Counted from the first letter of the stretch, positions 1 through 12,365 are shown. The stretch is DNA of 64,000 nucleotides from Aquilaria yunnanensis (GCA_039654915.1 CM077596.1:56170501-56234500), one strand, 5' to 3'. Notes: generated by a model not told the origin, from the sequence alone. Translations and numbers: made by a program.

Positions 1-815
1 CAATAAGCATCTTAGAAAACTGTACATAGAAAATGAAAACTAGAAACAGAAAATGGAAAGGAAAACTATTTTTCACAACTAAACGCCACCTAAAGTTTTC
101 TAAGTTGTTGGTGTAAAGGTGCTAATTCTACTGAATCTTATAATTTACTTAAAAATTTGTGTAGTCAAATTTCAGAAATTGTCATGTGTCATCTTGTAAG
201 CAATTTTCTGTGAGTTGTTGAATTTTTCTTGATAATATGAATGTTTCTGCTTATAATTTTTTTTCTTTTTTTGTTTATAACTTTATGCTATATTTTTTTC
301 ACGTTAAAAATAACACATTATAATAAATTTTACTAATTTTTTGTTTGACATAAAAGATATTTCAAAGTTAATACTCTATTTACCTAATAGTTACTCAAAT
401 AATTTTTTTTAAGAAATAAATTTATTTTGTTTGACTTTTTCTCCCATAACCTACCTAATATAAAAAATAAATAAAAATATTTTTTTCAAAAGATGTTTTA
501 GAAACATTATTCAAGCTTATTAAAGTGTAAAGGCTCTTAAAGCGAACAAGTAATATAATATATATAATTTTTTACTTTCATGTAATTTTTTATAATCACT
601 CCAAGATATAGCTTTAGTTATGTATTAGTGTTTTCTTAAATTTGGCTTAATGGTTGCATTTGATTTTAATTGCAAACAGTTTACAAACTAAAAAATAAAA
701 AAAATAAATATAAAAATATTAAAGTATGCCCCATCATAACTATTTTGTAATGGTCGTCTGAATATTGAAATACTATTTGAATTCATAAATATAATCAAGG
801 CATTTGTTATGACAG

Positions 816-817
<2 letters not shown>
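1..817. other. AT-rich intergenic DNA
   Basis: Very AT-rich sequence with short homopolymer runs. I see no reading frame with recognisable coding content, no RNA gene and no clear element terminus. Confidence 0.6.

Positions 818-889
<72 letters not shown>
818..889. repeat. (TA)n microsatellite
   Basis: About 70 bp of uninterrupted TA dinucleotides. Tracts like this are hypervariable and can extrude cruciforms. Confidence 0.95.
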
Positions 890-893
<4 letters not shown>

Positions 894-2294
894 CTTTAGA
901 TGAAGTACTAATTATTCTCCATATAACTACATATTTTAAGTAATACTAGGAACTCTAAAAAATCATGAAATAAATATGGCAAGACAAATAGAGGATCTTA
1001 GTGGAGGAACTTGAATCTTGCTATAAACTTACAGAATTGAATTGCTTATAACACCATCTTGTAGGAGGGAAACCACTTTTGTTATACGACCTTACCCTTC
1101 TAAGAGAAACAAGATAACTATTAATAACACCACCCTGTAGCATACTTCCAGCCCTCTGTTTCTTGCTTATTTGGACTTAGCTTACCTTTTGTACCTCATT
1201 AAAGCACAACAATAAGACAAGTAATTGAGCTAAACTTCAAATTAAAACCCTGTGATACTAACACTTAATTTAATTTTGTAAGCTCCTCTATGAGGGTGCC
1301 TAATTTAATTTTGTAAGCTCCTCTATGGTAGGGCACCCTCCTCCTTTATCAAGGCTTGGGACCAACTACCTGAAAGTAGGTGGAGTTATGTTTTTAACTC
1401 ACCCCACACACAAAAAAACACGCACGCGCACACACACACATTAACACAAAAACAAAGGAAAAATAACAAAAAAACATGCACATCCCCAGAAAAATAACAT
1501 GAATAATCTTGGGTTTTATAATCGATTGATTGATTTTATTCAAGGAGCCAAATTGTCTAACAAATGGTATTGTAGTCTTTTCATATTGAATTATTCGGAG
1601 CAATTTTCTTTTTGTTTTGGGACGGAAGTTTTGTTCTGCGTGCCGATTCTTCTTAAGTTACAAAGCAAGTTGCATTTGGAACAAGTTTTGGATTTGGATA
1701 CTAAAATCTTGTTGGGAGCGGCATTTTTTGTCTTTTGCTAATTTTGTCTTGTTTTGTGGCAAACTGGCACTTTCATGTATTGGCCATGACCGATTCTTCC
1801 GTGCGGCCGGCGTACGCGAAAGCCATGCCCCTAAAGTAATTTATTTTGTACAATATAATTCCTAAGATTTAATTTTTATTTTATTTTCTTGATGCAAGAA
1901 ATAGTCAAATTTTCAAAAACTTTTTTCCTGCCAGTAATTAAATATTATTGTTAAAATTTTTATAGAATATCACCTAAATAGCATAGAAACAGTAAGACTC
2001 GTAGTTGAAATGAAATGACAATAAAATTACGTAAAATGCTGACAGATAACTTGTAAAGTTATTAACACTAATTGATAATTACTAATGGATAAAATATTTA
2101 GAAATTTGACTAAGTCTGCATAAAAAAGACAAGAGGAATAAGAAATTATGAGGAATAAAAAAATAATGAATTCACAAGCCATATTAATCAAAGATGTAAA
2201 AAAGAAATTAGGAAATCAGAATATTCCTAAAATGGATAAATGAGATGTTTATCAAAAGGGAACTTTTGATTTCAGAATGACTTATATCATTATA
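890..2294. other. Intergenic DNA with small direct repeat
   Basis: No gene recognised. It holds a 27-bp direct repeat (1266-1292 and 1301-1327, period 35 bp) and a short AC/CA-rich tract near 1405-1442. The short frames around 1500-1865 overlap in different phases and show no coding signature. Confidence 0.5.
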
Positions 2295-3245
2295 AGAATA
2301 TAAAAGAACAAGAAGTTTACCGAAACAGAGTCATGTATAAGAATAAACAATGCTTTCTATAAAAACTAACACTTAAGTAACAAAAACTAAGCATATAAAA
2401 GAAAGAACAAACAATGTATTCTAATAGAACAAACATGTCATTCTAAAAGAACAAACATACCCTTCTAAAAGAACAAACATACCCTTCTAAAAGAACAAAC
2501 ATACCCTTCTGAAAGAACAAACATACTCTTCTGAAAGAACAAATACCAGAAGATAAAAGAACAAAAAGTTTATAGAAACAGAGTCATATATAAAAACAAA
2601 CACTTAAATAACAAAAAATAAACATGTAAAAGAAAGAACAAATAATGCATTCTAAAAGAACAAACATGCCCTTCTGAAAAAATAAATACCAGAAGATAAA
2701 AGAACAAGAAGTTTACAGAAACAGGGTCATGTATAAGAACAAACAGTGCCTTCTATAAGAACAAGCACTTAAGTAACAAAAAATAAACATGTAGAAGAAA
2801 GAACAAATAATGCATTCTAAAATAACAAATATGTCATTTTAAAAGAACAAACATACAATTCTGAAAGAACAAACATGCCTTTCTAAAAGAACAAACATAC
2901 CTTTCTGAAAGAACAAACATCAGAAGACAAAAGAACAAGAAGTTTACAGAAGCAGAGTCATGTATAAGAACAAACAGTACCTTTTATAAGAACAAACAGT
3001 GCCTCTATAAGAACAAACACTTAAGTAACAAAAAATAAACATGTAAAAGAAAGAACAAATAATGCATTCTAAAAGAACAAACATGCCCTTCTAAAAGTGC
3101 AAACATACCCTCCTTAAAGAACAAACACCAGAATACAAAAGAATAAGAAGTTTTATAGAAACAGGGTCATATATAAAAACAAATAGTGTATTTTATAAAA
3201 ATAAAAACTTAAGTAACAAAAAATAAACATGAAAAATAAAGAACA
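2295..3245 (+). repeat. Higher-order tandem array (AAAGAACAAACA-type)
   Basis: Short units of the form AAAGAACAAACATNCCCTTCT (about 20 bp) are repeated many times. They are organised into larger units that each begin with a conserved segment (AGAAGTTTA...AGAGTCATGTATAAGAAC) near 2311, 2564, 2704, 2936 and 3145, so five larger copies of roughly 140-250 bp. The strand is strongly purine-biased (A/G on +). No coding content. Confidence 0.8.
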
Positions 3246-3325
3246 AACAATGCCATGGTGTTATATATACATATATACAGAAGCAAAGTAGCAGTAGCAG
3301 TAGCGTATAGTAGTCTAATGCCATA

Positions 3326-3481
3326 GTGATTTCTAGCAGTTGTAGATCATCTTCATCATTGATTTGGTACTTATGCATCGTGTTTTTGGGCTTGGTCAGA
3401 GGATCTTTTTCTAAAGAGATTTATCTTGATTGGAATGTTATGATAGACAACAATGCCAATCCGTTTCACTCCAGCCAACCG
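3326..3481 (+). other. Possible orphan exon with signal-peptide-like segment
   Basis: One frame stays open from 3326 and encodes a hydrophobic stretch (roughly SSLIWYLCIVFLGLVRGSFS). This is followed by a polar segment ending at CAACCG|GTAAGC, a good plant 5' splice site at 3482. A TATA-like run (TTATATATA) lies near 3261. No in-frame ATG precedes the hydrophobic stretch and no downstream exon was found. It is therefore either a broken first exon of a secreted-protein gene or chance. I do not recognise the family. Confidence 0.2.
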
Positions 3482-3903
3482 GTAAGCTAGCTAGCTCCCT
3501 TTTCTTCCTTTTTATGTTAATTTTATCCCAACAAGACAGCTCCTTGTTTTAACTGGGGTTTCTCGATGTTGCTCTAACCAATATTTTTCAACAATTCTAG
3601 GATCCAACAAATTAATTAATTCCCCTAGTTTGACCAAATTGAAAACCTAGATTAGTTTCGTCAATCGGGTGTGTGTGTGTGTAAGGATTTCGGTAATCGA
3701 TATTGATGACTGACGTAGTAATGAGGAAACAATTTCATAAAAATCATAGTGCGTCTGTCGAATGATAATTTTTAATAAGTAGGGGTTGAAGTGACAGTAG
3801 TTATATAATAGAATGAAGGCTTATGGCATAAGCCAGGTTTACGTAATCAATACTCATTGGCCATAGGTTTTATTTTTTCTTTTGCAATTTCCGATCTTAT
3901 CAA

Positions 3904-4132
3904 GGGTAAATGACGCTAGGGTCCCTAACCTTTACTTTTCATTACAAATCTATCCCTAACCTTTTGACTGTTGCATATTCATCCCAAACCTTTGTTTAGT
4001 GTTGCAAATTCGTTCTTTGAGCAACAGTAAATGTATCAATGGCAGAATTGAGACAGATACGTCACAATTGAGAGATTAGGGATGAATTTACTCACAAAGT
4101 AAAGATTTGGGGACCCCTGGTGCTATTTACTC
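3904..4132. mobile_element. MITE copy 1 (terminal GGGTAAAT...)
   Basis: About 229 bp with long imperfect terminal inverted repeats. The left end reads GGGTAAATGACGCTAGGGTC and the right end, reverse-complemented, reads GAGTAAATAGCACCAGGGGT. CTTTACTTT follows on both sides. It contains no coding frame. A second diverged copy of the same family lies at 9802-10034. I could not settle the target duplication. Confidence 0.7.
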
Positions 4133-4826
4133 TTTTTCCTTTTAGTTTCCCTCTTCTAGTCTTGTTCTCTCACCAAGGTTTGACCTTGCTTCTCTCTCAA
4201 ACGTGTCTCTCTCTCTCTCTCCTCTACTTCAGTGATGGAGGCAGTTCACCTTCGGCCAGGGTCTTCAATAGACCCACTATAATCGGATGAAATTAAATTC
4301 TCAGATGATAATACGTAAATAACAAAATATGAGATATCCGAATATTAATGTGAGGGATTGGAGTGGTGCAAATATAGGAGTGAAACTAAATTCTAAAATC
4401 GTAAGGTTGCTATTATTTGTTGTACAGTATACTACAGTGAACTTCCCATTTTAACCCCTGGTGTTGGTCCAAGTCAAAGCGGCTAGTTGAGTGCACTGTT
4501 AATGTACTTTTTCCCTTGACCTTTTTTTTCGAACACCATTGCTTCTTTTAGAAGCTTGGGAAGCTTTCTCAAATACAGTAGCATTTTTAGGGCTTACATT
4601 TGCTATTTTTTTGCTTTCACATTTTCCTTTGGCCAAAACACGTTTCCAGTTACATATTGTTTCTATTTTCCATATTAGTCCCTCTTTTCGACCTATTTGG
4701 CGTTTAGCACCTCAGTGTACTTAACTATAGTATTTTTATTTATTCTATTGGTGTCCAATTTCTTTTTATGTGCTATATTCTAAGTAAAACATTGGCTACC
4801 ATAGTTTGTCTGTTTTTAGCAAAATA

Positions 4827-4828
<2 letters not shown>

Positions 4829-4859
<31 letters not shown>

Positions 4860-4860
4860 T
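4829..4860. repeat. (CT)n microsatellite
   Basis: About 30 bp of CT dinucleotides. Confidence 0.9.
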
Positions 4861-5190
4861 AACATTTTTAGGTCAATTGTTAAACCCTTAATCCCTAAAG
4901 TTCTTCCATTTTCTCTCTTGGTTCCCAAACTATGATTTGTCCATTTATTGCATGGTTCCAATTGATTCAGCTTTGGTTCATTTTTTTTTCTTTCCTTTTT
5001 TACTTTATTAAGTTAATTGTTAAATCGTTAATTTATAACGTAAATTCAACACAATTTTTGTTTTGGTGACATCATTTTGTTGCTAATGACTAAGTTTCAT
5101 AGCTTGAGTCATTTATTTTAAAAGCTATATGGTTTGATTAAAAAAAATCTAGCTCATGATTGCTAAAATTGAAGTTGAGTTATTCTAAAT

Positions 5191-5369
5191 AAATTTCTCC
5201 ACAGTATTTAGAATTGCAATATAAGTTGATAAAAGGTGGAATTTTTTAGTGAAATATTTTTTAATGACAAAAAAATATTGATTTCTCCACAGTACTTAGA
5301 ATTGCAATATGAGTTAATAAAAGATGATATTTTTTATTGAAATATTTTTTAATGATAAAAAAAATATTG
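5191..5369. repeat. Two-copy ~89-bp tandem duplication
   Basis: Two adjacent copies (about 5191-5280 and 5281-5369) share TTTCTCCACAGTA, AGAATTGCAATAT and GAAATATTTTTTAATGA. They differ by scattered substitutions, so this is an old local duplication. Confidence 0.75.
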
Positions 5370-6472
5370 ATGGTTTTAAAGCACGTATAATATTGTGTTC
5401 CACAGTCTTATATTGTGATCATAATTATTCATTTTAATGATAAAAACATAACACCAACCCTAAAATTGAAATAAAATTAAAATTTTGTTGATTACATAAA
5501 TTTATGAGTGAAAATTTTTTATTATTGGTTATTCATATACTTTTTAATTCTAAATTTATTATAAAAAAAACACATGTCACAAGGTACAGACCAACAAAAT
5601 TTTGCTGTATTCTAAAAGCCAAGAAGGTTCACTTGCCAATGAACAATAAACTACAGTGTGTTTACTAATTTGTCTTTAGATGTTTCTGTGAGTTGTGCCG
5701 TTGCCCATGGCGCTTACGTGCGTTATCTAAAGTTATTCTTGCTTGGTCCTCAAAAATATTTTTGTTGTTTTTCTTCATTATTATTTTATTTAATATTGTG
5801 GTATTATGTGAACGCCGCAATGCGTGGGCCTTTTAGCAACTTTTAAAAATGCACCGTAAAAGTCCTCCTAGTCCACATACAAATGTATATATTTTGTGAA
5901 GAAACTTTAATAGACATTGGAACATTTATGTTTAGATATTAACAACTGAAATGAATATCACATGACTTTGGTGCATATATAAGTAAAATACTCATGTACA
6001 TTCTTTTATTGCAAAATTTATAAACATGTACAATAATGTACACATGTATACAATTAAAATTAATGGAATGATAGATGTAAAAGGAAATTCTTTTGCATTT
6101 TTTTTCTTTTTACTTATTTTATGTTTTCTGCAAGATTTTTTTTCATGATTGTACATATGATCTTTATGAGTGTACATACATGTTCTTATTTTTTTTTTTG
6201 TCAAGATACTTCTATAAAATTTTCCACAATACAACCAAGTTGATCTTTGTACTGTACAAGTTTGTATGATTAAACATAAAAATCCATTGCAAAGGACAAT
6301 CTTCCAAAAGCACCAGTCATCACGCTTCATTGCTATAAGAATGAATTTTTGAAACATCCCGATTTTTAAATACAATTAGCAAAGAAAAATACTAATTTAA
6401 ATACAGTCATCCTCCTCTTTTATACCAATAACGTTAAAGGCTTAAAGTTAAATGTCTAACAAAGGGCGATGG

Positions 6473-6480
6473 CATGGGGG
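6473..6480. repeat. 8-bp target site duplication, left copy (hAT at 6481)
   Basis: CATGGGGG directly precedes the element and is repeated exactly at 9708-9715. Eight bases is the duplication size of the hAT superfamily. Confidence 0.85.
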
Positions 6481-9400
6481 TAGAGTGGGAGGTGGGCCGG
6501 GTTGGCCCAGACCGAACTGGGACCGCCCCGCCGGTCAAACCCGCCCCGGACCGATCAAACCCACTCCGCCCCGCCCCGCAAGAAGCCCGCAATATTATGG
6601 GCCGAATATGGGCCCAATAGGAGGAGGGGGACGCAAAAAAAACTGGCCCGAACCAGACGAACCCGTCAGCCCGGACCAACCCGGACCGGACTGCGGCCGC
6701 CCCACCCCGCCAACCCGCCCCACCCCGCCCCGCCGACCCGCGCACAACGGCTCCCTGTATAACGTAAACTTGCGAAATTTTTTTAAAAAAAGGGCTAATT
6801 ACACAGCAGGCCCTCTAACGGTTTTCTGCTCCATTTCAGCCCCCAAAATTTCATTTTTGCCCCTCCCAACAACTAAATTTCAAGGACTTTTTGGTCAAAC
6901 TAATTTTTCCCCTCCCCCTATAAATACCAATGCCATTTTCACTCAATCCTCACACAATCACTCAACTTCTCTTCTTTATCTACTATATTCTCTCAACCAT
7001 TCTCCTTATTTTCTTAATCTCTTCCAAATTTCTTACTAATCTCTCCCTAATATCTTCATAATCCTCTCTTGATTTTGCATTAATCACTACTATTAGTACA
7101 TGAGTCATGGCTTCAAAAGGAAAGGGCAAGTCAACAGATAGTTCATCTTCCCGCAACACCGGCCTCCGAGCCTTGTTTTGTCGCCGATCTCGGGCCGCCG
7201 ATAAAGGCATTTCAATTCAAGAGTTTCACGACGATGATGCCGGAATCGATATGACGAACTACGATTTGGGTCTCGACGATCAATTATCCAATGATGAAGT
7301 GGAAGAGTTGGATGCGATGACATTCGGGAATCCGTCAACAGAACCGACGCCTACAAGTCATGAACCCGGTGTGGAGGAAACTTAAGCACAAGGTAAATCC
7401 ACGAGACTAACTGCTTGGGTTTGGGAGCATTATGAGCTCATAAACGAAGGGGAGTCAAGGTACGGAAAATGCAAACATTGCGGGAAAAATTTTGTGCATA
7501 GAAAGAATTCCGGCACTGGAACGCTGAAGCGGCATCTTGAAAATCAACATGCTAACGTCCTCCCTAGTACCGGGACTAGTTCTGGAGGACAAACACAACT
7601 TGGGTCTACAACCGGCACCGGCGGACCAGGTATATTTCATTTTAACCAACAATCTTGTACAGAAGGTATGGTAAATTGGATGATGCTTACCAAAAAACCT
7701 TTTTCACAAGCTGAAGATGTCCACCTAGAATCTTGGATAAAATCACAATTAAATCCTGCATTTAGAAAAGTATCTAGGAAAACTGCTAGGAAAGAAAGCT
7801 TTAGACAATTTGAAATCGGAAAATCAGATTTGCAAGCATATTTTTCTGCTCTTGATCATTGTGTGGCATTTACTTCTGATATGTGGACATCACCTTTAGG
7901 TCAATCATTCTATTGTGTTACTTCTCATTGGATTGATTCTAATTGGATAATGCAAAAATGAATTTTGTCATTTAAGGTTATTGAAACAGATCATACTGGT
8001 TTTTAAATATTTAATTGTATCTTAGAAACTTTACGTGATTATTTTTGTACTGATAAAGTTCTGTACATTTCATTTGATAATGCTTCAAATAATGATGTTG
8101 CCGCTTGCCTTTTGAGTCAAAACTTAAAACCACCTCTCAACAGTGCATTTTTTCACGTTAGATGCATGTGCCATATTTTAAACATTTGTGTGCAAAAGGG
8201 TTTAGAAGTTCTCCAAAATGAGATTTTGCCTATTCGAAACTCATTAAAATATTTGATGTCCAGACCTGCTATTTTTCGTGAATTTAAAAGCTTTTGTATT
8301 GAAAATCGAAAACCATTTTCTTGGAAACGGTTTAAATTGGATTGCCCAACCCGCTGGAACTCCACATTTTTTATGTTGCAAGATGCATTACCATATGCAA
8401 ATTTGTTGTCACATTTCATGAATTTAAAAATGGGTTCTGAATTTCTTACGACTGAAATTTGGGAGAAATGTTCCAAAACTGGTGAATTGCTTAAGTTTTT
8501 TTACGAGGCAACTGAATTTTTCTCTGATGTTTACTACCCAACAAGTCATCAAGTTTTGTTTCATTTAGTGAACATCACATATGCTTTACATCAGTTTAAA
8601 AATGATGAGTTGTTAAAACCGACTGTCGAAGCCATGCGGGCTAAGTGGCTTCAATATTTCGAAAACATTCCACCTATCTTTTTAGTCGCTTCTTTAGTTG
8701 ACCCGTATGTAAAATTAACGGGCACAACAACACTGCTTGAAGGATTTTTTCATACTTATTTAGAAATGTCTCATATAAATGTTTTGGCTATGTCTGCTTC
8801 TGCTTCCGAGTACTTGCATTCTTTATACAAGTTATATTGTGAGCGGCATTCGGATAAGGTAAGATCCAAAGCTCCTCAAACTGAGCCTCCAAGGAGATCA
8901 ATCTCCTTAAAATTCAACCCGGCGCTCTAAATGCTCAAACGACTTTGACCGATGACATCGGGATTAGCTGAGGTCGATGACTATCTCAACACATCATTTG
9001 AGACAAGCGACCTCAACATCTTGGAGTGGTGGAAACAAAAGGGATCAAGATTTCCGATCTTGTCGATAATCGCACAAGAAATTCTTGCCATTCCAGTATC
9101 GACCGTCTCATCTGAGGCAGCGTTTAGTGCCGGAAAACGGGTGATAGTAGAAAAACGCTCAAGATTGACACCCGACGCGGTAGAAGTATGCGTGTGAAAC
9201 CGAGATTGGGGCCTCGTAGCACTCCGGCATCAAGACCAAAAGAGTTCGAATGATGAGGTAATATCCGATACAGAGAGTTGAATTTTTTTTTTTCAATCAG
9301 ACATGTAATTTGTATTTGATCTGATTATGCTGTTCAACACAGATCATAGGTTTCTATTATTTATCATTTCCGGAACGTTTTTGTCATTTCAAAATGTAAG

Positions 9401-9513
9401 GCACGTTCCGATTATTTGTAAGTGTCGTTTGGCTTTTTAACTTAATAAAACTTACACCGGAGGTGGTGTTTTTTCTTAAAAATATTTACGACTTATATAA
9501 TTAATAATTGTTC

Positions 9514-9550
<37 letters not shown>

Positions 9551-9707
9551 CAAAAAAAATTAAACCCGCCCCGCCCCAGGAGCGCCCTAGGACGTCCGCC
9601 GCCCCGCCCCAAGACCTGCTCGGGACCGCCCCGCCCACAGCCGGTCCGTGCCCAGGCCTCAGGACCTAGGCCCAGGACCGGCCGGTCCGACCCGATTCCC
9701 ACCTATA
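6481..9707 (+). mobile_element. Complete hAT (Ac-like) DNA transposon, inactive
   Basis: A 3,227-bp element bounded by perfect 8-bp duplications (CATGGGGG). The ends are imperfect inverted repeats: TAGAGTGGGAGGTGGGCCGG on the left and TATAGGTGGGAATCGGGTCGG on the right, reverse-complemented. Both subterminal regions (6481-6750 and 9560-9707) are strikingly GC-rich, with many CCCGCCCCGCC-type motifs, against AT-rich surroundings. Clustered short motifs like these are typical transposase binding regions of hAT elements. Between them lies one transposase frame broken by several stop codons, so the copy cannot encode its own transposase but could be moved in trans. Confidence 0.88.
7107..9281 (+). 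pseudogene. hAT transposase (BED zinc finger, dimerisation domain), broken by stops
   Basis: A transposase of the plant RICESLEEPER/Ac type, which would bind and cut the element ends in the nucleus. It starts at ATG 7107 with a Ser/Gly-rich N-terminus. A BED zinc finger follows at about 7416-7553 (W.. ..CKHCGKNF.., GTLKRHLENQH, giving C-x2-C...H-x4-H). The central RNase H-like region runs from about 7700 to 8700. The C-terminal hAT dimerisation region is at about 8970-9220 (ILEWWKQ, RFPILS, SSEAAFSAGKRVI, and DWGL after the last stop). One frame is kept throughout, with in-frame stops at 7383, 7959, 8004, 8928, 8946 and 9195. Around 8920-8975 a neighbouring frame reads better, so a pair of compensating indels may explain the two close stops there. 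Identification is firm. The gene is dead. Confidence 0.88.
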
Positions 9708-9715
9708 CATGGGGG
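9708..9715. repeat. 8-bp target site duplication, right copy
   Basis: CATGGGGG, identical to 6473-6480, directly follows the right terminus of the hAT element. Confidence 0.85.
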
Positions 9716-9801
9716 TACTCAACATTCTGTGCGGAAGGGGGTGTGATGTACGATGACACAAGGGTAGGTTTGGGAAAAAAGCATAGGGAAGATAAAATAA
9801 A

Positions 9802-10034
9802 AGTGTAAATTGCGCCGGTGGTCCCCAAGCCTTTACTTTTTGTAGTAAATTTTTCCCTAACCTTTATACTGTTGCATATCTATCCAAGTTCCATTATTGA
9901 CTACATTGACTGTTAGTCAATGGATGAATTTGCAACGCCAGATAAAGGTTTGGGATGGAAATGCAACAATTGATAGGTTAGGGATGAATTTGCAATGAAA
10001 AGTAAATGATTGGGATCCCTGGCGCTAGTTACCC
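9802..10034. mobile_element. MITE copy 2 (same family as 3904-4132)
   Basis: About 233 bp. The left end GTGTAAATTGCGCCGGTGGT and the right end, reverse-complemented AGGGTAACTAGCGCCAGGGA, both run into TTTACTTT inward. Internal matches to the first copy include CTAACCTTT, CTGTTGCATAT and TAGGGATGAATTT. Non-coding. Confidence 0.7.
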
Positions 10035-10738
10035 TATATATAGACATATATCTTATTTTTTGGGATTCGGATTCACTAGTATTAGAACCAGCAGCAATTT
10101 GTGTCTTTATTATCTCTGTTTTGTTTTATTTTAAGACAAAGGTGCAGCAATCTGCTTTTTTTTTTTTTTGTTTCCACTGTAGTTTTTGGCCATCTTTGGC
10201 TATAAGTTTTGTTACTGGTTTTCTTTGCTAGCAATTTATAGCAATCAAGCAAAATTATTTGGTATAAATTAAATTCAATTTTAGTATATTTTGAGGAAAT
10301 CTAATGTTTAGATTAATTAGTTAAAGCTACATGTCACCCAATTGACCTCTCTGAGTGTAAATTAATTAATCTGAATATTTAAATGATTGTGGGTTTGAGT
10401 TTCATTCACATAATCATCGGCCCAAATGATGGTCATTGTTTGATTGAAAATTGAACATGACTATGGTAATAAATATGCAACAATTATTTGGTTATTTTTT
10501 ATGTGAACAATAAATCAGTCCAAAAAAGAGCTTATTATTTGGCATAATCTAAATTGTTAATATTTAATTACTGCACCAAGAGTACCATTTATAAGTTAAT
10601 ATTTATGTCTAAAACTAAATATTAATGTTTATACTAGGTCTCTTGCAATGAGATATATATGCCAATTTTGAATTTAATAAAGTATGATGCAGAATTTATG
10701 TGAGCTTGATTTGTTTTATTTCTTTGCTCATTCTTTAG
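10035..10738. other. Intergenic DNA or worn copia leader
   Basis: AT-rich. No gene recognised. It directly precedes the copia gag remnant, so part of it may be the decayed 5' LTR/leader. I could not find a matching 5' LTR or a TGGTATCAGAGC-type primer site. Confidence 0.4.
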
Positions 10739-11383
10739 TTGCAAGTTCTACTACCAATACTTCTACTAGTATCAATTCAATTCATATGTTAAATGACACA
10801 AATTTTAAGTCATGATAAGAGAATGTTATAATTGTTCTCGGAGTCATGGACTTAGACATTTCATTAAGGGTTGACCAACCCACTGGCCTTACTAATAAGA
10901 GTACCTTTGATGAAAAAAGGAGATAAAAAGGTGGGAGCACTCAAATCACATGAGTTTAATGATAACGAAGTGTACCATTCCAAAATCATTCAGGGGCACT
11001 ATATCTAAAAAGGTGACAATGACCAAAGAGTTCCTTTAGGAACTTGAGAAATGGTTCCGAAAGAATGAAAAGGCTAAAACTAGTACACTCTTGGCAAACC
11101 TCATCTCAATAAGGTATAAAAGTAATAAGAACATAAGGAACTACATTATGGAAATGTCTTATCTTTCTTCAAAACTAAAAGCACTAAAATTAAAGTTGTC
11201 TGAGGACTTACTAGGCCATCTAGTTTTGATTTCTTTTCTGGCATAGTTCAGTTAGTTTAAGGTGAGCTATAACTGTCAAAAGGAGATTTGGTCTCGCAAT
11301 GAGCTCATCTTTCATTGTGTACAAGATGAGGAAAGGTTAAAGCAAGATAAGGCAGAAAGTGCTCATTTAGCTACAACCTCTAA
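10739..11383 (+). pseudogene. Ty1/copia gag, decayed N-terminal part
   Basis: Translated fragments match a copia gag (UBN2-type): a Ser/Thr-rich start near 10739, then TSTLLANLIS, NIRNYIMEMSYLSSKLKALK, KVSYNCQKE and EERLKQDK in order up to about 11375. The frame is disrupted by stops and shifts, so it is dead. The reading is cut at 11383 by a large insertion and resumes beyond 38200 with a Lys-rich gag C-terminus. Gag would form the particle that packages element RNA. Confidence 0.75.
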
Positions 11384-12365
11384 TGTTTTGGCCCTCTAGG
11401 CAGCGGACCTTCAATGGTTGAGTAAGACTTGTTAAACAAGTCACAATCCCTAACTTAATGCCTCAATTAGCTTGAATAAGCAAGTCAAGCAAGTTTTTAA
11501 AAAGGTAGGTGGTTCCTAGGTCATTTTGGCACCTAAGTGTCACCAGGGCAAAATGGTCATTTTGTACCCCGAGATGATAGGTTTGGTATTCAAACTCATA
11601 CGTTATTATTTTAGACCTAAGTGAGAAACCAAAGTGTGGGAAAAAATTGCCTAAGCTAGTGTTACTATTTGAGCATGGGGTTCTTTTGCAAAAATAACAA
11701 AAGTTGAAGGACTAAAGTGAGTAAATGGCTATTTAAACCATTTTCAAGGAATTGGCAGCTACTATTCATTATCTTCAACCTCCCAAACTTGTAGCTCTCC
11801 ATCTCCTCTTCAATTCCATGGCCAAACTTCAATTTTTTCATCAATTCTTGGTGGATTTTGGTGCCTTATGAGGTATATATGCATGAAAGGGCTTATTCTT
11901 GCATAGTTTTGGTGTGAAAGCTCTTGGATTACGTTTTTTAGCTTGGTAAGCTTAGGTAACATTTTTCCCTCTTTGTTCTTGAGTTGTTCTTGGTTTCTTG
12001 AGGTTGTATGAGCTTGGGTCTAGCTTGGTTGAGCTTAATTTTTGTGCCTTGTATGTTGGATTTTTCTTAGAACCATAGGAACTCCATAGTGGAAGATTTG
12101 CTGCTTGTGGTGCTTCATGGCTTGCTTGTTCTTCTCAATTGAGGTAAGGGAGTTATGTTTTCAAGCTTGATTAATGCTATTGGATAGAGTTTGCTTGATG
12201 AAATCAAGTAGTTTTGGCAATAGCATTAGTTAGTGGTCTAGTTTGATCATGGTGGACTAGTGTGTTTAGCTTGATTGGAATGATGTTTAAATGCATCATA
12301 GGAAGGCTTGTGATGGTTAGTTGTGGTCTCTGCAACGTGTACTACATGTATGTGAAGTTTGAAGG

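Larger units (their letters stand above)
4133..6472. other. Intergenic DNA, no gene recognised
   Basis: AT-rich, with a (CT)n tract at 4829-4860 and a two-copy tandem repeat of about 89 bp at 5191-5369 (both copies contain TTCTCCACAGTA and GAATTGCAATAT). The short reading frames here look random. Confidence 0.5.

Noticed and set aside
5992..6375. 127-residue minus-strand frame near 6.2 kb
   Set aside because: AT-rich composition with Lys/Ile/Phe/Cys bias, no domain pattern and no promoter signals. Probably random.
6452..7039. Pro/Arg-rich 195-residue frame before the hAT transposase
   Set aside because: It starts outside the element and crosses its boundary and GC-rich subterminal repeats. 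It is a by-product of CCCGCCCCG motifs.
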